Positions 18,159-26,513 are shown, numbered from the stretch's first letter. The stretch: 64,000 nt of DNA from J095 sp964517605 (GCA_964517605.1 CAZFCE010000001.1:186001-250000), one strand, 5' to 3'. Notes: generated by a model not told the origin, from the sequence alone. A program made the numbers and translations.

Positions 18159-19811
18159 TTATGCCGTAATATCAATTTGCATCAGCGGCACTTCCACCCG
18201 CTCGGTGGGTTCTGGCCGGGTAAAAATTGAGGGTTTTTCCGGCGGCAGAAGATCGGTGGTGAGTGAATCTACGGTGTAGCCAAGCTGCCGCAGGCTGCGG
18301 GATAGCTCGTTGAGGTCGGTTTGGATAAGCTGGCGGGTTTGGGATTTTTCGCTGATAAATTTACCGCTGAGATGTTTTTCAAACACGGTTAAGTTAATGG
18401 CCACTTCGCCCAGTTCCGGCAAATCCAGCAGCAGGGCCAGACGCAAATTTTTGGGGTCAATGGCCTGTTGGTTGGCGCGGTGGTACACCCGCAGTTGAGC
18501 CGTGCGCGGCCCATCGGAGGTTTGCAGCGGGATGGGGAACATGTAGTAGGGTTCGGCAGAGGCGGCGGCGGGCGAGGGCGCGTTAGACACGTTAGCCAGG
18601 TGAATTGCGCCCAAATCTTTGGCCACGGCTTCGAGTTGGGTGGAAAGGTTGTGCAGGGCCTGGGTTGTTTGTTTGTCCAGACCGGGCTGGGATAGCGCCT
18701 GGTTTATCGCCACGGTTAGCCGTTGCAGCGGGCTGGCGGTTTCGGGCAGGGAGTGGCCGGGCGCTGTTACCGCGCCGGGCTGGTGGTTGGTTGGAGCAGC
18801 GGCGGTTGGCGCGGGGCTGGCATTGGGCGCGGCGGTAGCGGGCTGGGGCGCGGTTTTGGCCGCTACGGTGGCGGCGTTTTCGGGCAATACCGGGGAGGGG
18901 CCTCTCTCGCCTCCCCCGGTAGCCGGTTGGGGTGCAGTGGGCGTGCCGGCAGCCAAAAGTTGGTTGGCTAGTTCTGATTCTGGTGGAGTGCCCAGCCGGG
19001 TCATTACTTCGGCCAGGCGAGCCATAATCTGGTCGGGGGGGAGTTTGTCGGTGATGGTCCAGTTAGCTAATTGGGACAGGGTATCGGTAACGGTGGTTAA
19101 CAGGTTGGTTAGGGTTGGGTTGGTGGTGGGGCTGGGCTGCATTTTAGCCGCCAGCGCCTGGAGTTGCGGTTGCAGGGTTTGCAGAGTGGTTTGCAGGGTG
19201 GTTAAGTTTTGGGCTACGGGGAGCGAGTTAAGGAGCAGGTGGCGGGCCAGCGAGATCGATTCGGTAGTAACCGGGAGTTGGTTGGTGTGCAGATAAACCA
19301 GCGCTTCCAGGTTGCCCGCTTTTCCCCCGGTTTCCTGGGGAAGAGAGGCCAAAACGGGCAGTTGTTGCCAGAGGCTACGCACATCTTCTATAGCATCGGG
19401 ATTGACGGTTTGATTTTGGGCAAACAGGGCTTTGGCAATATTCTGGTTAATTGCGTCGGGGGTTACATCCCAGGAGGAGAGCAGAGATTCTAAACCCGAT
19501 GGAGCTAACGCGGCGGTGGTGGCGGCATCGGCGGGGGGTGGGCTTTGTTGAACAATTTGTAAAGAAACCTGGTCGGGGCCAACCTGGCTAACCTGCAAAA
19601 TAACCCGCTGTTGGGCTTGCAGGGGAGCGTCAGTGCGCACCATCAAGGTTTTGCCGCCAAAATTAATCAAGGCCATCTCATCGGCGACACGTTGCACCGT
19701 GGCGCGGAGGAGCTGGCCTTTAGCAAGCTGAACTAACTCGGTATCGGCAGTTTGCGGGATGTGTATAAGGTTGGGGGCTAGCAGTGCGTTTGTTACCGAG
19801 TTAGTCATCAT
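18159..19811 (-). CDS. Second FliK-like protein (YlqG-position)
   Basis: 550 residues with the build of a hook-length ruler. A long Gln/Thr/Pro/Ala-rich N-terminal and middle region is followed by a C-terminal folded domain (about 420-550) in which PIPLQTSDGPRTAQLRVYH, LALLLDLPELGEVAINLTVF and ELSRSLRQLGYTVDSL resemble the Flg_hook domain. It is distinct from the FliK encoded at 22041. Its partner gene, 3 bp downstream, is an orphan FlhB C-domain, the same pairing as ylqG-ylqH in Bacillus. Whether it measures hook length or does something else is not known. Confidence 0.7.
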   Translation of the reverse strand: MMTNSVTNALLAPNLIHIPQTADTELVQLAKGQLLRATVQRVADEMALINFGGKTLMVRTDAPLQAQQRVILQVSQVGPDQVSLQIVQQSPPPADAATTAALAPSGLESLLSSWDVTPDAINQNIAKALFAQNQTVNPDAIEDVRSLWQQLPVLASLPQETGGKAGNLEALVYLHTNQLPVTTESISLARHLLLNSLPVAQNLTTLQTTLQTLQPQLQALAAKMQPSPTTNPTLTNLLTTVTDTLSQLANWTITDKLPPDQIMARLAEVMTRLGTPPESELANQLLAAGTPTAPQPATGGGERGPSPVLPENAATVAAKTAPQPATAAPNASPAPTAAAPTNHQPGAVTAPGHSLPETASPLQRLTVAINQALSQPGLDKQTTQALHNLSTQLEAVAKDLGAIHLANVSNAPSPAAASAEPYYMFPIPLQTSDGPRTAQLRVYHRANQQAIDPKNLRLALLLDLPELGEVAINLTVFEKHLSGKFISEKSQTRQLIQTDLNELSRSLRQLGYTVDSLTTDLLPPEKPSIFTRPEPTERVEVPLMQIDITA

Positions 19812-19871
19812 TACCTTTTTAAAGGCTCAGGGGCGCAGCAGCCAACCGCGCCCCCGGGCGCTCAACTTCTG

Positions 19872-21107
19872 TTACCGTTTTAGATTCACCAACTCTTGCA
19901 GCATTTCATCGGAGGTGGTGATAACGCGGCTGTTGGCCTGAAAACCGCGCTGGGCGGTGATCATGCTGGTAAATTGCTGGGCCAACTCTACGTTGGACAT
20001 TTCCAGATAACCGGCAGTAACGCTGCCGCGGCCTTCGCTGCCGGGCAGTCCAATCTGGGGCGTGCCGGAGTTGGCCGATACCACAAACAGGCTTTGCCCT
20101 TCTTTAACCAAACCGCCGGGGTTGGTAAAGTTGGCCATCGCAATTTGGCCCAATGTTCGGTTAAGCCCGTTGGTGAACACGCCGGTTACTTCGCCGGTGC
20201 TGCCCACGCTAAAGGTAGAAAGCGTTCCGGGGGCTAACCCATTTTGGCTGGTTGAACTAACGCTGGTGCTACCTTCTAGCTGGGTAAGGTTGGTGAAATC
20301 CAGGTTAATGGTCGCCGGGTCCGAGCCGTTGCCGTAATCAATGGCCAGGGTAGTGGATGGGTTGGTGCTATCGTAGCTGCCATCGGCGTTAAAGTTGATG
20401 GTGGTGCCAGAGGGGGTAATGCTCACCCCGGTTTCGGTGGTTGAAGCCGTCCATGTCCATTGGTTGGAGGTAGCGCCTTTGGTATAGGTAATATCAATAT
20501 TGTGCAACACCCCCAACGAGTCGTACACGCCCAGAGTGGCGGTGCCGGTGTCGCCGGTAACGGCCTCGGCATCCAGGTTGCCTTTGGCAATCAGGTCGCT
20601 GGTGGCGCGGGCCATGCTCTGGCCAAACGGGATAACAATATCCGACATCGCCTGGGTGGTATCAATCGCGCCGGTGGATGGATCGGCTTCCCAGCCCATT
20701 ACTTTCATGCCGGTAGCCAGGTTGAGCAGGGTTCCGTCAATACCCACATCCAGGTTGCCATCGCGGGTGTAGTTGTAGCCGTTTTCGCCGTTGCTCAACA
20801 CAAAAAAGCCATCACCCTGAATAGCCAGGTCGGTGAGTTTGCCGGTGTCTTGCAAGCTGCCCTGAGTAAACATGGTGTCAATCCCGCCCAACGCCATACC
20901 CAGCCCAATCTGCACCGGGTTGAGGCCGCCAATACCGCCACGGGGGGCGCTGCTGCCGCGCAGGGTTTGGCTTAATAGTTCTTGAAATGAGATACGGCTG
21001 GCTTTGAAACCGGTGGTGTTAACGTTGGCGATGTTGCTGGACACCACGTCCATATAAACTTGGTGGTTGCGCAGGGCGGCGATTGCCACAGACATTGATC
21101 GCATCAT
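19872..21107 (-). CDS. flgE: Flagellar hook protein FlgE
   Basis: 411 residues. The N-terminus (MRSMSVAIAALRNHQVYMDV, then SNIANVNTTGFKASRISFQE) and the C-terminus (VELAQQFTSMITAQRGFQANSRVITTSDEMLQELVNLKR) are the conserved D0 coiled-coil ends of the rod/hook family. The middle includes IQGDGFFVLSNG and an inserted D1/D2 region typical of hook protein rather than rod proteins. The start at 21107 is supported by AGGAGG 8 bp upstream; a second ATG follows at once. It is secreted by the flagellar export apparatus and polymerises under the FlgD cap encoded two genes upstream. Confidence 0.95.
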   Translation of the reverse strand: MMRSMSVAIAALRNHQVYMDVVSSNIANVNTTGFKASRISFQELLSQTLRGSSAPRGGIGGLNPVQIGLGMALGGIDTMFTQGSLQDTGKLTDLAIQGDGFFVLSNGENGYNYTRDGNLDVGIDGTLLNLATGMKVMGWEADPSTGAIDTTQAMSDIVIPFGQSMARATSDLIAKGNLDAEAVTGDTGTATLGVYDSLGVLHNIDITYTKGATSNQWTWTASTTETGVSITPSGTTINFNADGSYDSTNPSTTLAIDYGNGSDPATINLDFTNLTQLEGSTSVSSTSQNGLAPGTLSTFSVGSTGEVTGVFTNGLNRTLGQIAMANFTNPGGLVKEGQSLFVVSANSGTPQIGLPGSEGRGSVTAGYLEMSNVELAQQFTSMITAQRGFQANSRVITTSDEMLQELVNLKR

Positions 21108-21131
21108 TTTGGGTTCCTCCTGAGTGAGTTC

Positions 21132-21154
21132 CCGGCTTCCTCAGCGAGGGCCGG
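21132..21154 (-). other. Possible RNA hairpin in the flgE leader
   Basis: CCGGC (21132-21136) with CCTC (21139-21142) can pair with GAGG (21146-21149) and GCCGG (21150-21154) across a 3-nt loop with a 2-nt bulge. It lies about 10 nt upstream of the flgE ribosome site in a 99-bp gap. It could be a stability or regulatory structure. There is no T-run. Confidence 0.3.
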
Positions 21155-21206
21155 CCGGGGTAAACTAAATTTTTGTTAATAAACCAATGGTTGCGTTGGG
21201 TGAGTT

Positions 21207-21593
21207 TTAGGTAAGAACAACACTGTCAATATTGGTGAATACGTTTTCCTTTCTGTTATTGGCATCTACCGCGGTGATCACCGTTTTGTTTTTTATGCTG
21301 ACTACCAAAGCCAGGTCATCCATCAAAATCAACGATTCGCGGGAGCCTTTGTTGGCGGCTTTTTCTACCGCTTGTTCCAGCCGGGTGGCTTCGTTGCTGC
21401 CAAACTCAATCTGGCGAGAAGTGATGCGGCGTTGGGCGTGGGCCGAAAATTTTACAGTAGAAGGCCGCCCCAGTTGCGCTTGCAGGAGTTCTTCAAACCC
21501 CTGGCCGTTAGCCACCGCAGCCGGCTGGCTGCTCCGCGAGGTTGATTGGCTAACTTGTTGTACTGCTGGTGTCAGATTGACTTTGTCTATCAT
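21207..21593 (-). CDS. Flagellar operon protein, TIGR02530 family
   Basis: 128 residues from the ATG at 21593, which has a GAGGAG ribosome site 10 bp upstream. A longer in-frame start at 21632 lies deeper inside flgD. The C-terminal 85 residues (VKFSAHAQRRITSRQIEF, EKAANKGSRESLILMDDLALVVSIKNKTVITAVD) match the small TIGR02530 'flagellar operon protein' family found between flgD and flgE in Firmicutes and others. Its molecular role is not established. The 44-bp overlap with flgD suggests translational coupling. Confidence 0.85.
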   Translation of the reverse strand: MIDKVNLTPAVQQVSQSTSRSSQPAAVANGQGFEELLQAQLGRPSTVKFSAHAQRRITSRQIEFGSNEATRLEQAVEKAANKGSRESLILMDDLALVVSIKNKTVITAVDANNRKENVFTNIDSVVLT

Positions 21594-22026
21594 CTGCGCT
21601 GCTCTCCTCGGTTTGAGTAACCGACTGAACATTGCCTAACGGCAGTTTTTGCCCATCAACACTGAGCACTACCTTGCCGCCGGTAACTTGCAAGCCGGTG
21701 ACAACTCCGGTAATTACACTATCGCCGCTGGTGCCGCTCACCGTTTTACCAATCAGGCTGGCCCCCTGGTTAATGGATTGAGATTGAACCAAAGTGTCAA
21801 TCTTGGTTGCCATGGCCGTAAGCTGGCTAAGCGAGTTAAACTGGGCAAGCTGGGCAATAAAATCTTTGTCCTCCATTGGCTTCAGCGGGTCCTGGTTGCG
21901 AAGTTGGGCCAGTAGCAATTGCATAAACGCATCTTGCCCCAACTCTTCCGTTGCGCCGGTGCCGGTTTTGCTGGTTGAGGTGGTGGCTTGCGTTGTAGTT
22001 GAACTGGATACTGCACTAACAGACAT
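21550..22026 (-). CDS. flgD: Flagellar hook capping protein FlgD
   Basis: 158 residues. After a Ser/Thr-rich exported N-terminus comes the family signature LGQDAFMQLLLAQLRNQDPLKPMEDKDFIAQLAQFNSL at about residues 28-66, followed by IDTLVQSQSINQGASLIGKTV. The protein lacks the Ig-like C-terminal domain of longer FlgD proteins and so is of the short type seen in Gram-positive bacteria. It caps the growing hook and is lost when the hook is complete. It sits between fliK and flgE in the same operon. Confidence 0.95.
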   Translation of the reverse strand: MSVSAVSSSTTTQATTSTSKTGTGATEELGQDAFMQLLLAQLRNQDPLKPMEDKDFIAQLAQFNSLSQLTAMATKIDTLVQSQSINQGASLIGKTVSGTSGDSVITGVVTGLQVTGGKVVLSVDGQKLPLGNVQSVTQTEESSADDRQSQSDTSSTTS

Positions 22027-22040
22027 TAGAAGCTCCTTTT

Positions 22041-23534
22041 TCAGGCTTGAAAATCAACCGAATACAGGCTGCTGAGTAAGTTTGTTCTGGGCCGAATGGC
22101 GGTAATCGGTTCGTCGGCGCGTTGTTGGCCGTTGGGCAGGTAGTTGTTGTGGCCAAAAAACTGGCCGTTGTTGGGCTGGCGGCCCGGCGTGTCAAACGCC
22201 GAGGCGTTGTTACCCATATCAATGTTAACGGTGTTTACCTGCACGCCCTGGTTGGCAAAAGCCGATTTAAGTTGCGGCAAATGCTCTTGCAACAACGATT
22301 GCGCCTGGCTGGTTTCGGCCAGCATCCGCACCGTAACGTTGCCATCGGCCACGCGAACCTGCACCAACACCTGCCCCAGCGATTCCGGGCGCAGTTGTAA
22401 CCGCATTTCGGTGTTACCGCGCTGGCTGAGCAACTTAACCGATTCAACAATTTGTTGCACCGCCGGAGCATTGGCTAACCCGTTGGCCCCAGATGCCGTT
22501 TCTTTGGCCGTGGCTACGGCGCTGGCCGAGTCCGTGGTAACGTTGTTCAGCAGGGTTGCGGCTGGCGCGGGTTGAGCGGTGGCGGGTTTGGCTTGTTCCG
22601 GTTGCCCTTTAACTGCCGGGGTTTGCTCGGGTGTGGCTGCCGAAATGGCGGCTGGCGTAAATAGCGGCTGGGTTTGGGTTGATGGCGTGGCGGTGGTGGC
22701 CGTTTCCGGCGCGGGTTGGGCCGGCAATTCTGTTGTGATTGCCGGAGCCGGCGCGCTGATTTTGGGCGCAACCGCCGCAAAGTTGCGGTTAAGTTGAGGC
22801 AGTTGATTTTGGGCAACCTGGGTTGACGCTGCTGTCGTTTCAGTTACGGGTTGTGCCGGAGCCGCGGTTTGGTCGGTTGAAAGCGAAAAAATCGCCGGCG
22901 TGGCCGGTTGCGGTGCAGCGCCATTGCGGTTGGTCTGGGCCTGGTTGGGGTCAACGGGAAGCTGCATGTCGTCAACATTGGGTTGCGCTTGCGCCAGAAT
23001 TACGGCGGCAGCGTTGGGCGTAACCGCGCCTTCAACGGAAGCAACCGGTACTGTAACAAAATTGGGCGTGGTGGGCGCGATCAGTTGCGCCAACTGGGCC
23101 AACATAGCTGCGTCGGTTTCAAGGGCGGTTTCGTTGGTGGTGGTTTGAGCGGTTTCGGGCAGAGCGGCGGTGAGCGCCGTGGCATTAAGCGCCACATTGC
23201 TCTGGCCAACCAACGGCTGAAGGGCTGTCATTAGTTCAGTTAACGATACGGCCGTTTCGGCTGAGTCGGTTGGCAGGGCTTCCCCGGTGGGGTCCGGCGT
23301 CTGCGAGGCGAGCGGGTCGTTATCAAACAGTTTTAACAGCAATCCCAGCCAATTGGGGGCGGTGGTGGCCGCTTGTTGCGTTGATGGGGCGGTTTGCGTT
23401 GTAGCGCCGCCAGTTACCAGGGATTGCAGAATGTTTTTAAATTCGCCGGTGGGACTGGCATCAACTTTAGCGGTAGCGTTGCCTTGTTCGGGCATCACAC
23501 TCGCGGCTCCCATAAGTGCTGCGATATTCATCAT
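22041..23534 (-). CDS. fliK: Flagellar hook-length control protein FliK
   Basis: 497 residues. The long N-terminal and middle part is Ala/Thr/Gln/Pro-rich and presumably extended, as expected of a molecular ruler. The C-terminal Flg_hook domain (about 365-450) has TEMRLQLRPESLGQVLVQVRV, DGNVTVRMLAETSQAQSLLQ and LPQLKSAFANQGVQVNTVNI. Near the N-terminus, GEFKNILQSLV fits an F-x-x-x-hydrophobic gate-recognition motif of rod/hook-class export substrates. An AGGAGG-like site lies about 11 bp upstream. It is the first gene after the tandem-repeat promoter at 23577-23648, with a leader of about 36 nt. Confidence 0.92.
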   Translation of the reverse strand: MMNIAALMGAASVMPEQGNATAKVDASPTGEFKNILQSLVTGGATTQTAPSTQQAATTAPNWLGLLLKLFDNDPLASQTPDPTGEALPTDSAETAVSLTELMTALQPLVGQSNVALNATALTAALPETAQTTTNETALETDAAMLAQLAQLIAPTTPNFVTVPVASVEGAVTPNAAAVILAQAQPNVDDMQLPVDPNQAQTNRNGAAPQPATPAIFSLSTDQTAAPAQPVTETTAASTQVAQNQLPQLNRNFAAVAPKISAPAPAITTELPAQPAPETATTATPSTQTQPLFTPAAISAATPEQTPAVKGQPEQAKPATAQPAPAATLLNNVTTDSASAVATAKETASGANGLANAPAVQQIVESVKLLSQRGNTEMRLQLRPESLGQVLVQVRVADGNVTVRMLAETSQAQSLLQEHLPQLKSAFANQGVQVNTVNIDMGNNASAFDTPGRQPNNGQFFGHNNYLPNGQQRADEPITAIRPRTNLLSSLYSVDFQA

Positions 23535-23576
23535 AGTATTTTTTTCCTCCTTTCTTTTAGATTTTTTATTGAGATT

Positions 23577-23648
23577 ACTGTAACACGTTCACGTTTGGAT
23601 TGCAGTAAAGGATAAGTGAAGGGAACGTAAACGTGGAGTAAACTTATC
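23577..23648 (-). promoter_or_regulatory. Flagellar 4 x 11-bp tandem-box promoter upstream of fliK
   Basis: Read toward fliK, four 11-bp units occupy 23648-23605, ending in TTTAC, TTTAC, TTCAC and TTTAC. A 22-bp gap and then TGT + TACAGT (-10 at 23577-23582) follow. The last unit overlaps the stop codon of flgB. There is no TTGACA-like -35. The same arrangement occurs before five other flagellar operons in the window, always in the same orientation relative to transcription. Confidence 0.85.
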
Positions 23649-24057
23649 TTCCACCTCGCACAATATTTTTAAGCAACCCCAGTTTGCTGGAAGTGAGTTG
23701 CGACAACGCCTGGTAGCGAAGCGAGGTTTCGGCCAGCGTGGTCATTTCAAGGTCAATATCAACGTTGTTGGCGTCGTTGCGCAGGTCGTTGGCGTTTTGG
23801 CCCACTTCTATAAGCGAGGTAGCCGGCACCGGGCTAAACGGCAAATGCCCCGAATTAGTGGTGTTGAGGGTTAGCCCCGGCTGTTCGGGTTCGCTGTAAA
23901 GCGCCTGCTGGAGCTGTTTTTCAAAAGACACGTACTGGGCCTTGTAGTTAGGGGTATCTACGTTGGCAATGTTGTTGCCGGTAATGCGCTGGCGGATAGA
24001 AAGCCCATCAAGGGCGGTTGACAGCGACCGAAAGCCAATATCATTGAAAAGTTTCAT
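23644..24057 (-). CDS. flgB: Flagellar basal-body rod protein FlgB
   Basis: 137 residues, the usual length. The N-terminal rod motif SIRQRITGNNIANVDTPNYKAQYVSFE (residues 20-46) and the C-terminal VDIDLEMTTLAETSLRYQALSQLTSSKLGLLKNIVRGGR are characteristic. A strong ribosome site (AAGGAGG) lies 9 bp before the ATG. It forms the proximal rod with FlgC, FliE and FlgF. It is unusual here in being separated from flgC and fliE, which lie 10 kb away in another operon, and being instead the last gene of the fliI-fliJ-transglycosylase unit. Confidence 0.95.
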   Translation of the reverse strand: MKLFNDIGFRSLSTALDGLSIRQRITGNNIANVDTPNYKAQYVSFEKQLQQALYSEPEQPGLTLNTTNSGHLPFSPVPATSLIEVGQNANDLRNDANNVDIDLEMTTLAETSLRYQALSQLTSSKLGLLKNIVRGGR

Positions 24058-24071
24058 TGCCCAAAGCCTCC

Positions 24072-24587
24072 TTAGCCCAGCCAGCCGGTGTATTGATTGC
24101 GCAGGTCTAAAATGCGGGGCACGTATGTTTGCGTTTCTTCATACGGAGGCACGCCGCCCCATTTATCTACCGCGCCGGGGCCGGCGTTGTAGGCGGCCAG
24201 CGCCAGCGTTTCGTTGCCCTGGTAGCGGTTGAGCAACTGGCTTAAAAACTTGGCTCCGCCTTCGATGTTTTGCGCCGGGTCAAACGCATCGGTTACGCCC
24301 AAACTTTGGGCGGTGGCGTCCATCAGTTGCATTAGCCCTTTGGCCCCGGCGCTCGATACAGCGGTAGGCGAAAAGTTTGATTCGGCCTGGGCCACCGCTT
24401 TTAATAGCGATGGATCCAGCCCGTATTTTTGGGCAGTGTCGGCAATGAGCGTATCAAACTCCGAAGCTCGCGCCTTAAGCGACGAACCGCCGCTTTGCTG
24501 GCTGCGTCCGCTCCACAGCGATTGCATATTGCCCAGAATAGATTCCAGAAGTTTGTGTTGAATTTGCGACAGAATGGGTTCCAGCAT
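24072..24587 (-). CDS. Flagellar-associated lytic transglycosylase (SLT domain)
   Basis: 171 residues. The C-terminal two thirds are a soluble-lytic-transglycosylase domain. The catalytic Glu is in AVAQAESNFSPTAVSS (about residue 66), followed by GAKGLMQLMDATAQSLG, the substrate-groove motif LALAAYNAGPGAVDKWGG and a terminal YV-RIL. It cleaves peptidoglycan glycan strands. No signal peptide is present: the first 40 residues are amphipathic and polar. Its placement between fliJ and flgB suggests it opens the wall for the rod, replacing FlgJ, and leaves by the flagellar export route. Confidence 0.9.
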   Translation of the reverse strand: MLEPILSQIQHKLLESILGNMQSLWSGRSQQSGGSSLKARASEFDTLIADTAQKYGLDPSLLKAVAQAESNFSPTAVSSAGAKGLMQLMDATAQSLGVTDAFDPAQNIEGGAKFLSQLLNRYQGNETLALAAYNAGPGAVDKWGGVPPYEETQTYVPRILDLRNQYTGWLG

Positions 24588-24590
24588 AGT

Positions 24591-25034
24591 TTAGCGCTCC
24601 CGTGCGTAACGAGTTGTAACCAAGTCATCAATAATTCTGGCTTCGCGGCGGTTGTTATCCAGCTTTTGAGCCGCCAGGTGGTTATCTTTGAGTTTTTCCA
24701 GGGTTTTTTGGCTTTTTACGGCCTCAACCAGCTCTTCGCGCTTTTCATCAACTTTGGCGGCGGCGGCGATTACACGGGCTTTTTGCCGCTGGATTTGTTT
24801 ATCCAGCGTGCGCAGGTATTGCTGCCGCAACAACACCGATTCACAATTGATAACGCCTTGTTGCTGGTGTTGAAGCGCGTCCATTTCTTCTAACTTGGCG
24901 GTTTCCAGTCGCCCTAAAATTTCCACTTCGTTTTTATGGGCGAGCTTGAGTTGGGCAAATTCCAGTTCAAGTGTATCTACAATATTTGAGGTGTAGTTAA
25001 GTACCGGTTCCAGCCTAAAACTTGGTTTTTTCAT
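24591..25034 (-). CDS. fliJ: Flagellar export chaperone-like protein FliJ
   Basis: 147 residues, almost entirely helical with strong coiled-coil character. The start FRLEPVLNYTSNIVDTLELEFAQL and the long charged helix ending in KTLEKLKDNHLAAQKLDNNRREARIIDDLVTTRYARER match the FliJ family. The C-terminal EARIIDDLVTTR is the usual conserved end. FliJ inserts into the FliI hexamer ring and contacts FlhA to couple ATP hydrolysis to export. The gene follows fliI by 11 bp and precedes the transglycosylase by 3 bp. Confidence 0.88.
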   Translation of the reverse strand: MKKPSFRLEPVLNYTSNIVDTLELEFAQLKLAHKNEVEILGRLETAKLEEMDALQHQQQGVINCESVLLRQQYLRTLDKQIQRQKARVIAAAAKVDEKREELVEAVKSQKTLEKLKDNHLAAQKLDNNRREARIIDDLVTTRYARER

Positions 25035-25045
25035 GGTTAATCTCC

Positions 25046-26374
25046 TTACTGCACTTGCCCGCTATTAATGCGTTCCAGAGTTTCCAGGGTTGAGGCATAA
25101 GGGGTGGGTTCGTGCGCGCCTTGCCGCAAAAATTTTGTAATTGACGGTATCAGCGCCACGGCCTGGTCAATGGTAGGGTTAGACCCCGGCACGTAAGCCC
25201 CAATGTTAATTAAATCACTGGCCTTTTCGTAGGTGGCCATTAAATCGCGCAGGTGGCCGGCGGCTTGCCGGTGTTGCGGGGTGGTGATGGCCGGCATTAC
25301 CCGGCTTACGCTTTCCAGCACGTCAATGGCGGGATAGTGGTTTTGGCCGGCCAACGCTCTTGACAATACAATGTGGCCGTCTAAAATTGAACGAACGGCA
25401 TCGGTGATGGGTTCGGTCAGGTCGTCGGATTCAACCAGCACGGTGTAAAACCCGGTGATGGTGCCACGCTCGCCGGTGCCGGTGCGCTCCAACAGTTTTG
25501 GCAGCAGCGCAAACACCGAAGGGGTGTAGCCCTTCATTGCCGGCGGTTCGCCAATGGCCAGGCCAATTTCACGCTGCGCCATAGCAAACCGGGTTACAGA
25601 GTCCATTAAAAACGTAACGTCTTGCCCCTGGTCGCGGAAATATTCGGCGATGGCGGTGGCTACCCAGGCTCCTTTTAACCGCACCAGCGCCGGCTGGTCG
25701 CTGGTAGAAACAATCACCACCGACCGGGCCAGCCCGTCTTCGCCCAGGTCTCGCTCAATAAATTCCTGCACTTCGCGGCCACGCTCGCCAATCAGGGCAA
25801 TCACGCTAACGTTGGCGCGGGCGTGGCGGGCAATCATGCCCAGCGTGGTGCTTTTGCCCACCCCGCTGCCGGCAAAAATGCCCATGCGCTGGCCTTTACC
25901 AACCGTTAAAAAAGCATCAATGGCGCGCACGCCGGTTTCCAGGGGTTTGTTGATTTTCATCCGGCTCAATGGGTGCGGCGCTGCGCCGGCTGCCGGATAC
26001 GTGGCTTCGGGGTTAATGGGGCCTTTGCCGTCAATAGGGTTGCCCAGGCCATCCAGCACACGGCCCAGCAGCGCGTCGCCTACCGGCACTGTAAACAGTG
26101 AGCCGCTGGTTCGCACCGAACTGCCAGGGCCAATGCCGCTCATTTCGCCCAGCGGCATCAACAGGGTGCGGCTGTCCCGAAAGCCCATCACCTCGGCGGG
26201 GAGTTCGGCGCTGTCATCTTTGGAGTGGATGTAGCACAGTTCGCCAATTTGGGCTTGCAGCCCTTGCGCTTCGATGGTTAAACCGATAACCTGCATCACC
26301 TGTCCACGGCGCACAAAGGTGCTGGTGCTGGTTAAGGCTCGATGGTAATTGTTCCAGTTGACACTAATGTTCAT
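25046..26374 (-). CDS. fliI: Flagellum-specific export ATPase FliI
   Basis: 442 residues, typical length. The F1-ATPase-beta-like fold shows a Walker A (GIFAGSGVGKST, about residues 163-174), the catalytic-glutamate segment ALIGERGREVQEF, Walker B (VTFLMDSVTRFAMAQREIGLA) and the family motif ERTGTGERGTITGFYTVLVE. It powers and regulates export with FliH and FliJ. No clear Shine-Dalgarno sequence precedes the ATG. The gene is first in its transcription unit, about 60 nt below the tandem-box promoter at 26441-26513, rather than following fliH as usual. Confidence 0.97.
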   Translation of the reverse strand: MNISVNWNNYHRALTSTSTFVRRGQVMQVIGLTIEAQGLQAQIGELCYIHSKDDSAELPAEVMGFRDSRTLLMPLGEMSGIGPGSSVRTSGSLFTVPVGDALLGRVLDGLGNPIDGKGPINPEATYPAAGAAPHPLSRMKINKPLETGVRAIDAFLTVGKGQRMGIFAGSGVGKSTTLGMIARHARANVSVIALIGERGREVQEFIERDLGEDGLARSVVIVSTSDQPALVRLKGAWVATAIAEYFRDQGQDVTFLMDSVTRFAMAQREIGLAIGEPPAMKGYTPSVFALLPKLLERTGTGERGTITGFYTVLVESDDLTEPITDAVRSILDGHIVLSRALAGQNHYPAIDVLESVSRVMPAITTPQHRQAAGHLRDLMATYEKASDLINIGAYVPGSNPTIDQAVALIPSITKFLRQGAHEPTPYASTLETLERINSGQVQ

Positions 26375-26440
26375 TGGTTATGCGTTTTAACCACTTATCG
26401 GTAAAATACCTGTTGCGCCTGCTAAAATAACCCTGTGATT

Positions 26441-26513
26441 ACTTTAGCACATCAACCGGAGGCATGTCAGTAAAGGGTGCGTGAAGCGCGCGTAAAAACT
26501 ACGTAAAACAAAA
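26441..26513 (-). promoter_or_regulatory. Flagellar 4 x 11-bp tandem-box promoter upstream of fliI
   Basis: Read toward fliI, four 11-bp units cover 26513-26470, ending in TTTAC, TTTAC, TTCAC and TTTAC. A 23-bp gap leads to TGC + TAAAGT (-10 at 26441-26446). It lies in the 278-bp gap between fliI and the divergent kinase gene. The part of the gap on the kinase side (26514-26652) shows only weak candidate -10 sequences (TATGAT at 26549). Confidence 0.85.

Noticed and set aside
18619..19296. 225-residue antisense open frame
   Set aside because: It is opposite the FliK-like gene in GC-rich sequence, is Gly/Ala/Val-rich and low in complexity, and has no ribosome site.
21160..21206. Possible seventh tandem-box promoter before flgE
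   Set aside because: A single GTAAAC and an AT-rich stretch are present, but no 11-bp series and no -10 at the right distance.
25554..26234. 226-residue antisense open frame
   Set aside because: It is the complement of the fully conserved fliI gene; its translation is Ser/Arg/Pro-rich with no recognisable domain.
26384..26420. ACCGATAAG on the minus strand before fliI, like a sigma-28 -10
   Set aside because: No TAAA element lies 14-16 bp upstream, and the tandem-box promoter already explains fliI transcription.
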